Below, one piece after another: positions 1 through 6,036 of a stretch of 6,050 nucleotides of DNA (its first letter is position 1; every line of letters begins with the position of its first letter). The notes beneath the pieces were generated by a model that was not told where the DNA came from, ran no database searches, and saw only the letters and a program-made list of their open reading frames with translations. This stretch comes from Burkholderiaceae bacterium (GTDB taxonomy: Bacteria; Pseudomonadota; Gammaproteobacteria; Burkholderiales; Burkholderiaceae_F). The stretch is from contig JACCYC010000170.1 of assembly GCA_013696665.1 (NCBI GenBank), forward strand, positions 1 to 6,050, read 5' to 3'. Position numbers and translations under genes: made by a program.

Positions 1-1004
1 GAGTAATTGGCAAGACCGCGGGCAATCTCGTGTCCTGCGTCGTCCACACACGCGACAACATCACCGCGCTGGAACTCGCCCAGCACGCTGACTACTCCAA
101 TCGGCAGCAGGCTTTTTCCTCCGGTAACCAGTGCCCGCGCAGCACCTTCGTCGATAATCAGTCGACCGCGACACTGCAGGTGGCTTGCGAGCCATTGCTT
201 GCGCGCCGTCAGCACGGCTGTGCCCGCAAGCAACTGCGACCCCAGGTTCTCGCCCTGCGCGAGCCGGACCAATACGTCTTTCTCGCGCGCGTCGGCAATT
301 ACGGTGTGCGCGCCGCTGCGCGCAGCGCGCTTGGCAGCGAGAACTTTTGTCATCATCCCGCCGCGCGCGACGGCACTTCCTGCACCGCCGGCCATTTTCT
401 CGAGCGAGGCGTCGCCGGCAGTTGCTAGCCGGATCACTGTCGCGTTCGAATCGACGCGTGGATCTGCCGAATACAGCCCTGTCTGATCGGTCAGGATCAC
501 CAACGCGTCGGCTTCGACCAAATTGGCAACCAATGCGGCAAGCGTGTCATTGTCGCCAAACTTGATCTCATCAGTGACCACCGTGTCGTTTTCATTGATG
601 ACCGGGACAACGCCGAGGCCGAGCAAAGTAAACAGTGTCGAGCGCGCGTTGAGATACCGAGCTCGGTCCGCAAGATCAGCGTGCGTCAGCAAAATTTGTG
701 CGGTTTGAAGGTCGTGCGTGCGAAAGCTCGCCTCGTAGGCTTGTGCCAGCCCCATTTGACCTACTGCGGCGGCAGCCTGCAGCTCGTGAATTTCATGCGG
801 ACGGCGTTTCCAGCCGAGCCGCTGCATCCCCTCTGCAATTGCGCCGCTCGACACCAGCAGCACTTGCTTTCCCCGCGATCTCAACGCTGCGATCTGTCTG
901 GCCCAACCGTTGATGGCAACGTGATCGAGCCCGCGTTCGGCCGTCACCGAGCTGCTGCCGACTTTGACAACGATGCGCCGCGCGGCGGCAATCACCGACG
1001 TCAT
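1..1004 (-). CDS. proB: Glutamate 5-kinase, C-terminus cut off by the window edge
   Basis: ATP-dependent phosphorylation of L-glutamate to glutamyl 5-phosphate, the first and usually feedback-controlled step of cytoplasmic proline synthesis. I translated the minus strand by hand from the ATG at 1004: 334 whole codons stay open to the window edge. The amino-acid kinase domain covers about residues 8-265, with KVGSS (14-18), VSSGAIAEG (51-59), INENDTVV (136-143), FGDND (149-153), LTDQTGLYSADPR (171-183) and GGMMTK (215-220). From about residue 279 a PUA domain begins (GRLIIDEGAARAL), as in E. coli-type ProB. The family is about 367-372 residues, so some 35-40 are missing, and the visible end (LANYS) fits the conserved end of the PUA region. 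The start overlaps the obgE stop as ATGA, implying translational coupling; only a weak purine stretch (AGAAGA) precedes it. Identity is secure; no defect is seen. Confidence 0.96.
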   Translation of the reverse strand, partial: MTSVIAAARRIVVKVGSSSVTAERGLDHVAINGWARQIAALRSRGKQVLLVSSGAIAEGMQRLGWKRRPHEIHELQAAAAVGQMGLAQAYEASFRTHDLQTAQILLTHADLADRARYLNARSTLFTLLGLGVVPVINENDTVVTDEIKFGDNDTLAALVANLVEADALVILTDQTGLYSADPRVDSNATVIRLATAGDASLEKMAGGAGSAVARGGMMTKVLAAKRAARSGAHTVIADAREKDVLVRLAQGENLGSQLLAGTAVLTARKQWLASHLQCRGRLIIDEGAARALVTGGKSLLPIGVVSVLGEFQRGDVVACVDDAGHEIARGLANY

Positions 1005-2080
1005 GCGCTGTCTTCTGTTTGATCAGCAGTCAAGCGAGCGTCTACGTCTCCCGAACCTTCAGACAACTCACCGCGGCGGCTCCCCAGAAAGTGCGATATC
1101 GCCTCGACCAACTCGCGACAACCTTCTCCGGTAGCGGCCGACACGACGTGCATCGGAACCCTGGTTCTCAGTCGACGCCGAATCTCACGTACCAGGTGAT
1201 CCCGCTCGTCGACAGGGATCAGGTCGATCTTGTTCAGCACCAGCCAACGTGGCTTGCGATACAGCTTCTCGTCGTACTTGCGCAATTCGGCAGCGATGGC
1301 ACGCACGTTGTGAACCGGATCGCTATTGTCAGGTGGCAGGCAATCCACCAGGTGCAACAGAAGATCGGTGCGACTGAGGTGCCGCAAGAATTGATGGCCA
1401 AGTCCAGCCCCTTCTGCCGCACCCTCGATCAAACCCGGTACATCAGCGATCACAAAACTTCGCTCGGGTCCGACGCGGACGACACCTAAATTGGGGTGCA
1501 ACGTGGTGAACGGGTAGTCGGCAACCTTGGGACGCGCATTGGAAACAGCGCGGATCAACGTTGATTTTCCAGCGTTGGGCAGACCCAGCAGTCCGACATC
1601 GGCAAGTACGCGCAGTTCGAGTTTCAGCTTGCGCTTTTCCCCCGGTTCCCCTTTTGTGAACTGGCGCGGGGTGCGATTGATGCTGGACTTGAAGTGCAGG
1701 TTGCCGATGCCACCGCGCCCGCCGCGCGCAAGCAATGCCCGTTGCGCGTGAGTCGATAGATCTGTGAGTTGTTCGCCGCTTTCGACATCCGTGATGACGG
1801 TGCCAACGGGTACTCGCAGTTCAATATCGTCGGCCCCGGCTCCGTAACAGTCCGAACCCCGCCCGTTTTCTCCATTTTTTGCCTGATGGCGGCGGGCGTA
1901 GCGAAAATCGATCAGCGTATTGATATTGCGGTCGGCAACCGCCCAGATGCTGCCGCCTCGACCGCCGTCACCGCCGTCGGGCCCACCTTTCGGAATGAAT
2001 TTTTCGCGACGGAACGATGCACTGCCATCGCCACCGTTGCCAGCGAGGACTTCAATTGCAGCTTCGTCGATAAATTTCAT
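1001..2080 (-). CDS. obgE: Obg-family GTPase, ribosome assembly (ObgE/CgtA)
   Basis: Essential GTPase that binds the 50S subunit late in its maturation and links growth to nutrient status and (p)ppGpp. The product has 359 residues. The glycine-rich Obg fold (1-158) starts MKFIDEA and contains GNGGDGS (14-20), KGGPDGGDGGRGG (31-43) and GGRGGIGN (120-127). The G domain follows: G1 GLPNAGKST (166-174), switch I FTT (191-193), G3 DVPG (213-216), G4 NKID (283-286), G5 SAATGEG (314-320). An acidic tail without clear structure ends the protein (about 336-359), as is common and variable in the family. A longer in-frame ATG at 2152 exists, but its 24 extra residues would be read through the intrinsic terminator, and the family starts at MKFIDEA. 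A modest GGA lies 8 bases before the chosen ATG. Preceded by the terminator at 2103-2141; overlaps proB by 4 bases. Confidence 0.97.
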   Translation of the reverse strand: MKFIDEAAIEVLAGNGGDGSASFRREKFIPKGGPDGGDGGRGGSIWAVADRNINTLIDFRYARRHQAKNGENGRGSDCYGAGADDIELRVPVGTVITDVESGEQLTDLSTHAQRALLARGGRGGIGNLHFKSSINRTPRQFTKGEPGEKRKLKLELRVLADVGLLGLPNAGKSTLIRAVSNARPKVADYPFTTLHPNLGVVRVGPERSFVIADVPGLIEGAAEGAGLGHQFLRHLSRTDLLLHLVDCLPPDNSDPVHNVRAIAAELRKYDEKLYRKPRWLVLNKIDLIPVDERDHLVREIRRRLRTRVPMHVVSAATGEGCRELVEAISHFLGSRRGELSEGSGDVDARLTADQTEDSA

Positions 2081-2102
2081 TGCGTGTCCGAATTTGCAGT
2101 CT

Positions 2103-2141
2103 AAAAACAAAAAAGGCCCAGCCGCGAACGGCAGGGCCTTT
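2103..2141 (-). terminator. Intrinsic terminator between rpmA and obgE
   Basis: Read on the minus strand, 2141-2112 is a 30-base hairpin: AAAGGCCC pairs with GGGCCTTT, then one T-T mismatch, then GCCG pairs with CGGC around a TTCG loop. The 3' arm runs into a T tract to 2103, broken by one G and partly shared with the stem. This is a textbook rho-independent terminator. It begins about 20 bases after the rpmA stop and ends 22 bases before the obgE ATG, so it should end most rplU-rpmA transcripts. The plus strand lacks a T tract on its far side, so the signal is directional. Confidence 0.93.
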
Positions 2142-2160
2142 GTCAGCAGCAATGAACGAG

Positions 2161-2430
2161 CTATGCGGCGAGCTTCTCCGCTTCAACGCTGACCATACGC
2201 CTGCTCTTGGAGCCGCGGACCTGAAAACGCACCATGCCATTTACCAGCGAGAACAACGTGTGGTCACGCCCCATACCGACGTTTTCACCCGGATGAAACT
2301 GCGTGCCGCGCTGGCGCACGATAATGGCGCCCGCCGATATGGCTTGATCGCCGTAGACCTTGACTCCAAGGCGTTTGGCCTGCGAGTCCCGGCCGTTCCT
2401 CGAAGAACCGCCTGCTTTCTTATGTGCCAT
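2161..2430 (-). CDS. rpmA: 50S ribosomal protein bL27
   Basis: Large-subunit ribosomal protein whose N-terminal tail reaches the peptidyl-transferase centre. The 89-residue product begins MAHKKAGGSSRNGRDS, the family's hallmark, followed by AKRLGVKVYGDQ (18-29), GAIIVRQRGTQFHPG (34-48) and VGMGRDHTLFS (51-61). Length is typical (E. coli 85). There is no cleavable N-terminal extension of the Firmicutes kind, so the protein starts directly with the functional tail. The start is only 2 bases after the rplU stop and its weak GGA lies inside the rplU end, which points to translational coupling and equal output with bL21. The terminator follows 19 bases after the stop. Confidence 0.98.
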   Translation of the reverse strand: MAHKKAGGSSRNGRDSQAKRLGVKVYGDQAISAGAIIVRQRGTQFHPGENVGMGRDHTLFSLVNGMVRFQVRGSKSRRMVSVEAEKLAA

Positions 2431-2432
2431 GG

Positions 2433-2741
2433 CTATCCAATCGAATCAATACGCAATTCTGTGTAATTCTGCCGATGCCCGCCATGCTTCTGAAAATGTT
2501 TGCGCCGTTGCATTTTAAAAATCGTTATCTTGTCGCGCCGACCATGCGCCATGACGGTGGCTAAGACCGCCGCGCCGGACACAAACGGCGCGCCAAAGCG
2601 GAGGTTGTCTCCATCTGCAATGGTCAATACTTCTGTCAACTTCAGCTGCTGGCCTATATCGCCGTCGACCGACTCGACCTTCACCGTATCACCGGCGGCA
2701 ACACGATATTGTTTGCCACCGGATTTGATAACTGCGTACAT
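2433..2741 (-). CDS. rplU: 50S ribosomal protein bL21
   Basis: Large-subunit protein that binds 23S rRNA. The 102-residue product has the normal family length. It begins MYAVIKSGGKQYRV (1-14), has FGAPFVSGAAV (49-59) in the middle, and ends in the basic RNA-binding stretch KMQRRKHFQKHGGHRQ (76-91) followed by YTELRI (93-98). Residue 78 is Gln where Arg or Lys is more usual; a small difference. The start is secured by a good GAGGAG ribosome site 5 bases upstream of ATG. First gene of the operon, led by the sigma70 promoter at 2810-2838, with rpmA 2 bases downstream. Confidence 0.98.
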   Translation of the reverse strand: MYAVIKSGGKQYRVAAGDTVKVESVDGDIGQQLKLTEVLTIADGDNLRFGAPFVSGAAVLATVMAHGRRDKITIFKMQRRKHFQKHGGHRQNYTELRIDSIG

Positions 2742-2746
2742 CGCAA

Positions 2747-2752
2747 CTCCTC
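2747..2752 (-). promoter_or_regulatory. Ribosome binding site of rplU
   Basis: GAGGAG on the minus strand, 5 bases before the rplU ATG (spacer TTGCG), the strongest Shine-Dalgarno sequence of the minus-strand operon. It suits a highly expressed ribosomal-protein gene and settles the start. Confidence 0.85.
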
Positions 2753-2809
2753 AAGCTGCCGAAAGTGATGGCGCAGTTGTTGCGCGCTACTGGCGGCGAA
2801 AAGCCGATG

Positions 2810-2838
2810 ATTATCCCACCGTGGTCCCAGGGCGTCAA
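2810..2838 (-). promoter_or_regulatory. Sigma70 promoter of the rplU-rpmA(-obgE-proB) operon
   Basis: Minus strand: -35 TTGACG at 2838-2833 (5 of 6 to consensus), a 17-base spacer, then -10 GATAAT at 2815-2810 (5 of 6). The predicted transcription start is near 2803, giving a leader of about 60 bases before the rplU ATG. Spacing and match are both near ideal. It stands back to back with the ispB promoter region on the other strand. Confidence 0.85.
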
Positions 2839-2858
2839 ACCCGCGAGTGGCTACGTCC

Positions 2859-2905
2859 GCCACACCTATAATTGGCCGATGACGGCGCTGGCCACTCCTA
2901 TAATT
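2859..2905 (+). repeat. Two copies of GCCACNCCTATAATT, 32 bases apart
   Basis: 2859-2873 and 2891-2905 match at 14 of 15 bases (A or T at the sixth place), and a further GACGG follows in both at slightly different spacing (2881-2885 and 2908-2912). Each copy carries a perfect TATAAT. The first lies just upstream of the ispB ATG, the second within its first codons (codons 5-9). It looks like a small tandem duplication of promoter sequence. Confidence 0.7.
2867..2872 (+). promoter_or_regulatory. Candidate -10 box of the ispB promoter
   Basis: A perfect TATAAT ends 6 bases before the ispB ATG at 2879, so the expected start of transcription falls on or next to the A of the ATG. No good -35 is seen at 16-18 bases (the region reads CGAGTG), nor a TGn extension, so the promoter would be weak or activator-dependent. 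Position and sequence of the box are seen directly; promoter function is inferred. Confidence 0.55.
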
Positions 2906-3907
2906 TCAGACGGCACGGGGCCTGACGCCAGGGCGGCTCCGCACGATCTGCAGGACGTCCTCCGCCCGGTCGCGGCTGATATCGATGCAGTCGACCGCAT
3001 GATCCGAACGCGGCTTGACTCCGATGTCGCGCTGATCAACACCATTGCCGACTATATAGTTGCCGCCGGTGGCAAGCGGCTGCGCCCCGCCGTGCTGTTG
3101 CTGACGGCCCGGGCGCTCGATTACCGCGGCAAGGACCACGTCGAGCTGGCAGCCGTTATCGAGTTCATTCACACAGCGACTCTGCTGCACGACGATGTGG
3201 TCGACGAATCGGACCTGCGCCGCGGCCGCTCAACGGCCAACTCGATGTTCGGTAATGCGGCAAGCGTTCTAGTGGGCGACTTTTTGTATTCGCGATCGTT
3301 TCAGATGATGGTGAAAGCGGGCAATCCCCGTGTGATGCAGATCATGGCCGACGCCACGAATCGCATCGCCGAGGGTGAAGTTCTGCAGTTGCTAAACGTG
3401 CACGACCCGTCGGTCAACGAAGACCGGTACTTCGAAGTCGTCGAACGCAAAACCGCCACATTGTTCGAAGCCGGGTGCCGCATTGCCGCGGTGATCGCGG
3501 GCGCCGACCGCGATGTTGAGGAGCGGTGCGCCCATTACGGGGCCGCGCTCGGCAAGGCCTTTCAGATCATCGACGACGTGCTCGATTATTCAGGCGACAC
3601 GGAAGCAATTGGCAAGCGGCTGGGCGACGATCTGCGCGAAGGCAAGATGACTTTGCCGCTAATCCACGCGCTCCGCAGCGCCGCGCCCATTCAGCGCGAC
3701 TTTGTAACGGCGGCTGTACGTGAAGGGCGCGGTGACTTCACGGCGGTGGCGCGCATCGTTACCGAGAACGGATCACTCGAGTACTCGCGCATGTTGGCAA
3801 GACAGGAGGCGGTGCGCGCGTATGGTGCGTTGGACCGCCTGGCGCCGACGGTTTTCAAAGATTCCTTGCTACACTTAATTGCGTTCGCGACAGACCGAAA
3901 TCGCTGA
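2879..3907 (+). CDS. ispB: Octaprenyl-type all-trans-polyprenyl diphosphate synthase
   Basis: Adds isopentenyl diphosphate units to farnesyl diphosphate to make the long isoprenoid tail of ubiquinone. The 342-residue product shows GGKRLRP (64-70), the first Asp-rich motif DDVVD (105-109) with RR at 114-115, EGEVLQL (165-171), KT (191-192), the second Asp-rich motif DDVLD (232-236) and GDDLREGK (249-256). A small Ala five residues before the first Asp motif (A100) fits a long-chain enzyme; exact chain length cannot be read, though octaprenyl is usual in Betaproteobacteria. Start: the ATG at 2879 gives an N-terminus about 20 residues longer than E. coli IspB. The frame is open back to an ATG at 2765, but that would overlap the rplU promoter and gives non-family sequence; the ATG at 2999 would cut the first helix. 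No Shine-Dalgarno precedes 2879. Expression may be leaderless. Confidence 0.95.
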   Translation: MTALATPIISDGTGPDARAAPHDLQDVLRPVAADIDAVDRMIRTRLDSDVALINTIADYIVAAGGKRLRPAVLLLTARALDYRGKDHVELAAVIEFIHTATLLHDDVVDESDLRRGRSTANSMFGNAASVLVGDFLYSRSFQMMVKAGNPRVMQIMADATNRIAEGEVLQLLNVHDPSVNEDRYFEVVERKTATLFEAGCRIAAVIAGADRDVEERCAHYGAALGKAFQIIDDVLDYSGDTEAIGKRLGDDLREGKMTLPLIHALRSAAPIQRDFVTAAVREGRGDFTAVARIVTENGSLEYSRMLARQEAVRAYGALDRLAPTVFKDSLLHLIAFATDRNR

Positions 3908-3952
3908 TTGGGACATCGAAGAACAAGCAGATCGGCCACTCGTTGAATCCTT

Positions 3953-4029
<77 letters not shown>

Positions 4030-4212
4030 ACATTGAGTGCCGCAGTTGTTCACCGCCTCGCGTGGCCCGATGACTTTCAAAGCAATCGGGCGCGGCTCAT
4101 TTCGCTACACCGATTGTCTTGCCCGGTTTACGGTAGTTTAGGTTTATAAATCCGGGGCTTATCGGCGGTATCTTTCGCCTTCTCTGCGGGGAGCGGCCGG
4201 CTATAACTTGAG

Positions 4213-4229
4213 GTTCGAAATGTTCGAAC
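4213..4229. repeat. Perfect inverted repeat upstream of pilB
   Basis: GTTCGAA-ATG-TTCGAAC: 7-base arms that match without error around a 3-base centre, starting 5 bases after the TATAAC box and ending 41 bases before the pilB ATG. Symmetry and position would suit a dimeric regulator site; a 3-base loop would also allow an RNA hairpin. I recognise no named operator in it. Confidence 0.6.
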
Positions 4230-4253
4230 TCGATTAGCCTAGCCCCCGTTTTC

Positions 4254-4259
4254 AAGGAG
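4254..4259 (+). promoter_or_regulatory. Ribosome binding site of pilB
   Basis: AAGGAG, 11 bases before the ATG at 4271. The match is strong though the spacing is slightly long. It supports 4271 rather than the in-frame ATG at 4283, which would be 23 bases away. Confidence 0.75.
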
Positions 4260-4270
4260 CGTAAAGCCCG

Positions 4271-6016
4271 ATGTCTACCGTAATGCAAGGTTCTGCGGCC
4301 GCCGTCGGAGCCCTTACCGGTCTTGCAAGAGCACTTGTCCAGCAGGGCAAGCTGCGCGCTGATCGGGCTGAAAATTTCGCGCGCAAGGCGACCCAGTCGA
4401 ACACTCAATTTATCGACGAACTGGTCGGTTCGGCCGACGTCACCGGACTTTCGTCTGCCGTAATTGCCAAGTTTGCAGCCGACACGTTTGGGCATGCGCT
4501 GCTCGACCTCGGCGCGGTTGACATCGAGCAACTCCCCAAAGACATCATCGACAGGAAGCTCGTTGCCTCACTTCGCGTGCTGGCGTTGCGCAAGCGCGGC
4601 AATCGTCTTTCGGTAGCGGTGTCGGATCCGACTAATACCCACGCACTCGATCAGATCAAATTCCAGACCCAGCTTGCGATCGACGTCATCGTCGTCGAGC
4701 ACGACAAGCTGATGCGGCACGTCGAAGCGCATTCCCAAAGCGTGGCGCAGACGCTCGAAACGATGACCGGGTCCGATGACGTTGACTTCGGCGATCTGGC
4801 TGACATCGGGGATGCGCCCGGCGAGGATCTGGCGACCAACGCCGAGGTAGACGACGCGCCGGTGGTCAAATTTCTTCAGAAACTGTTGCTCGATGCCATT
4901 GGTGAAGGTGCATCGGACCTTCACTTCGAGCCCTACGAAAAATTCTATCGCGTTCGCTTTCGCCTCGACGGGCAGATGCGCGAGGTGGCGCAGCCACCGC
5001 TCGCGGTCAAAGAGCGTCTATCGACCCGCATCAAAGTGCTTTCGCGGCTCGATATCGCGGAAAAGCGCGTTCCCCAAGATGGCCGAATGAAAATTGCGCT
5101 GTCAGCAACACGCGCGATCGATTTTCGCGTCAGCACGCTGCCGACGCTGTTCGGCGAAAAGATAGTGATGCGTATTTTGGACGCGTCGCAAGCCAAGCTC
5201 GGCGTCGATGCGCTGGGCTACGAGCCCGATCAGAAGCAGATTCTGCTCGACGCCGTGCAGCGTCCATACGGGATGGTGCTGGTCACCGGCCCGACCGGCT
5301 CCGGAAAAACGGTGTCGCTGTACACGTGCTTGAACATTCTGAACAAGCCCGATATCAATATTTCCACGGCTGAAGATCCTGCGGAGATTCAACTCGCGGG
5401 GATCAACCAGGTCAACGTAAACGAGAAGGCCGGGCTGACTTTCGCCAATTCGCTGCGCGCATTCCTGCGCCAGGATCCGGACGTCATCATGGTGGGTGAG
5501 ATTCGCGACCTTGAAACCGCAGACATCGCCATTAAAGCCGCGCAGACCGGCCACATGGTTCTTTCGACATTGCATACCAACGACGCGCCGGGCACGCTGG
5601 TTCGCCTGGCCAACATGGGCGTGGCGCCATTCAATATCGCATCGAGCATTATCCTGATCACGGCGCAGCGGCTGGCGCGCAAACTCTGCGCGTGCAAGCA
5701 GCCTTTCGAGCTTCCCAAGGATGCGTTCATCGGTGCGGGCTTCGATGCTGCCGATCTCGAAGGCGGTTGGATTCCGTACAAGCCGGTTGGATGCGAGCGG
5801 TGCAAAGGCAGCGGATACAAGGGCCGGCTTGGCATTTATCAGGTCATGCCGATCACCGACGTCATGCAAGATATGATTTTGAAGAACTCAACCGCGATGG
5901 ACATTGGACGCGAAGCGAAGAAGAACGGCGTGCGTGATCTACGCCAGTCGGGCTTAGTAAAGGTCAAGCAGGGCATCACTTCTCTGGAAGAAGTGCTGGG
6001 TTGTACTAACGTCTAA
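4271..6016 (+). CDS. pilB: Type IV pilus assembly (extension) ATPase PilB
   Basis: Hexameric cytoplasmic ATPase that powers pilin polymerisation at the inner membrane, acting on the platform protein PilC. The 581-residue product has the usual length (P. aeruginosa PilB 566). Residues 1-160 are the N-terminal GspE/MshEN-like region; an acidic linker follows (about 167-195, rich in Asp). The ATPase core has Walker A GPTGSGKT (340-347), the Asp-box region TAEDPAEIQL (366-375), Walker B DVIMVGEIRD (404-413, Glu410 likely catalytic) and the His box TGHMVLSTLHTND (426-438). Four cysteines in the pattern CxC...CxxC (473, 475, 508, 511) form the zinc site typical of PilB. GRLGIYQVM (518-526) is the conserved C-terminal motif. 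These point to PilB rather than the retraction ATPase PilT (shorter) or type II secretion GspE; the following pilC start agrees. All catalytic motifs are intact. Confidence 0.97.
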   Translation: MSTVMQGSAAAVGALTGLARALVQQGKLRADRAENFARKATQSNTQFIDELVGSADVTGLSSAVIAKFAADTFGHALLDLGAVDIEQLPKDIIDRKLVASLRVLALRKRGNRLSVAVSDPTNTHALDQIKFQTQLAIDVIVVEHDKLMRHVEAHSQSVAQTLETMTGSDDVDFGDLADIGDAPGEDLATNAEVDDAPVVKFLQKLLLDAIGEGASDLHFEPYEKFYRVRFRLDGQMREVAQPPLAVKERLSTRIKVLSRLDIAEKRVPQDGRMKIALSATRAIDFRVSTLPTLFGEKIVMRILDASQAKLGVDALGYEPDQKQILLDAVQRPYGMVLVTGPTGSGKTVSLYTCLNILNKPDINISTAEDPAEIQLAGINQVNVNEKAGLTFANSLRAFLRQDPDVIMVGEIRDLETADIAIKAAQTGHMVLSTLHTNDAPGTLVRLANMGVAPFNIASSIILITAQRLARKLCACKQPFELPKDAFIGAGFDAADLEGGWIPYKPVGCERCKGSGYKGRLGIYQVMPITDVMQDMILKNSTAMDIGREAKKNGVRDLRQSGLVKVKQGITSLEEVLGCTNV

Positions 6017-6025
6017 GAAATGAAG

Positions 6026-6030
6026 CGGAG
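6026..6030 (+). promoter_or_regulatory. Ribosome binding site of the gene after pilB
   Basis: CGGAG, 6 bases before the ATG at 6037 and within the 20-base gap after the pilB stop. It supports the short start fragment at the window edge as a real gene. Confidence 0.65.
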
Positions 6031-6036
6031 TAATTG

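Larger units (their letters stand above)
4030..4270 (+). other. Gap between tRNA-Pro and pilB: leader and probable promoter region
   Basis: 241 bases with no credible protein gene. It contains a 7-pair hairpin at 4065-4091 (GCCCGAT/ATCGGGC, no T tract), two -10-like boxes (TATAAA 4145-4150, TATAAC 4202-4207) with poor -35 partners, the 7-3-7 inverted repeat at 4213-4229, a possible 5-codon ORF at 4220-4237, and the pilB ribosome site at 4254-4259. I infer that the pilB promoter lies here but cannot pick between the two boxes. Confidence 0.6.

Noticed and set aside
7..1022. Several plus-strand open frames of 60-160 codons opposite proB
   Set aside because: They are antisense shadows of proB, whose motifs are complete on the minus strand; they show no family motifs, ribosome sites or sensible composition.
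2081..2152. N-terminal extension of ObgE from the ATG at 2152
   Set aside because: It would translate the intrinsic terminator itself, and Obg proteins begin at the conserved MKFIDEA, which starts at 2080.
2765..2878. N-terminal extension of IspB from the ATG at 2765
   Set aside because: The 38 extra residues have no family counterpart, there is no ribosome site, and the stretch overlaps the rplU promoter and leader.
4271..4430. Degenerate c-di-GMP-binding motif in the PilB N-terminus
   Set aside because: The GLARALVQQGKL stretch resembles the MshEN pattern without its leading Arg and Gly, but as far as I recall this form is normal for betaproteobacterial PilB, so it is not an oddity here.
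4097..4531. 144-codon minus-strand frame across the pilB leader
   Set aside because: It lies mostly antisense to the pilB start, has no recognisable domain, and its remaining part covers the leader with promoter-like signals.
5102..5869. 255-codon minus-strand open frame inside pilB
   Set aside because: It is an antisense shadow of the PilB ATPase core, whose Walker, His-box and cysteine motifs are intact on the plus strand.
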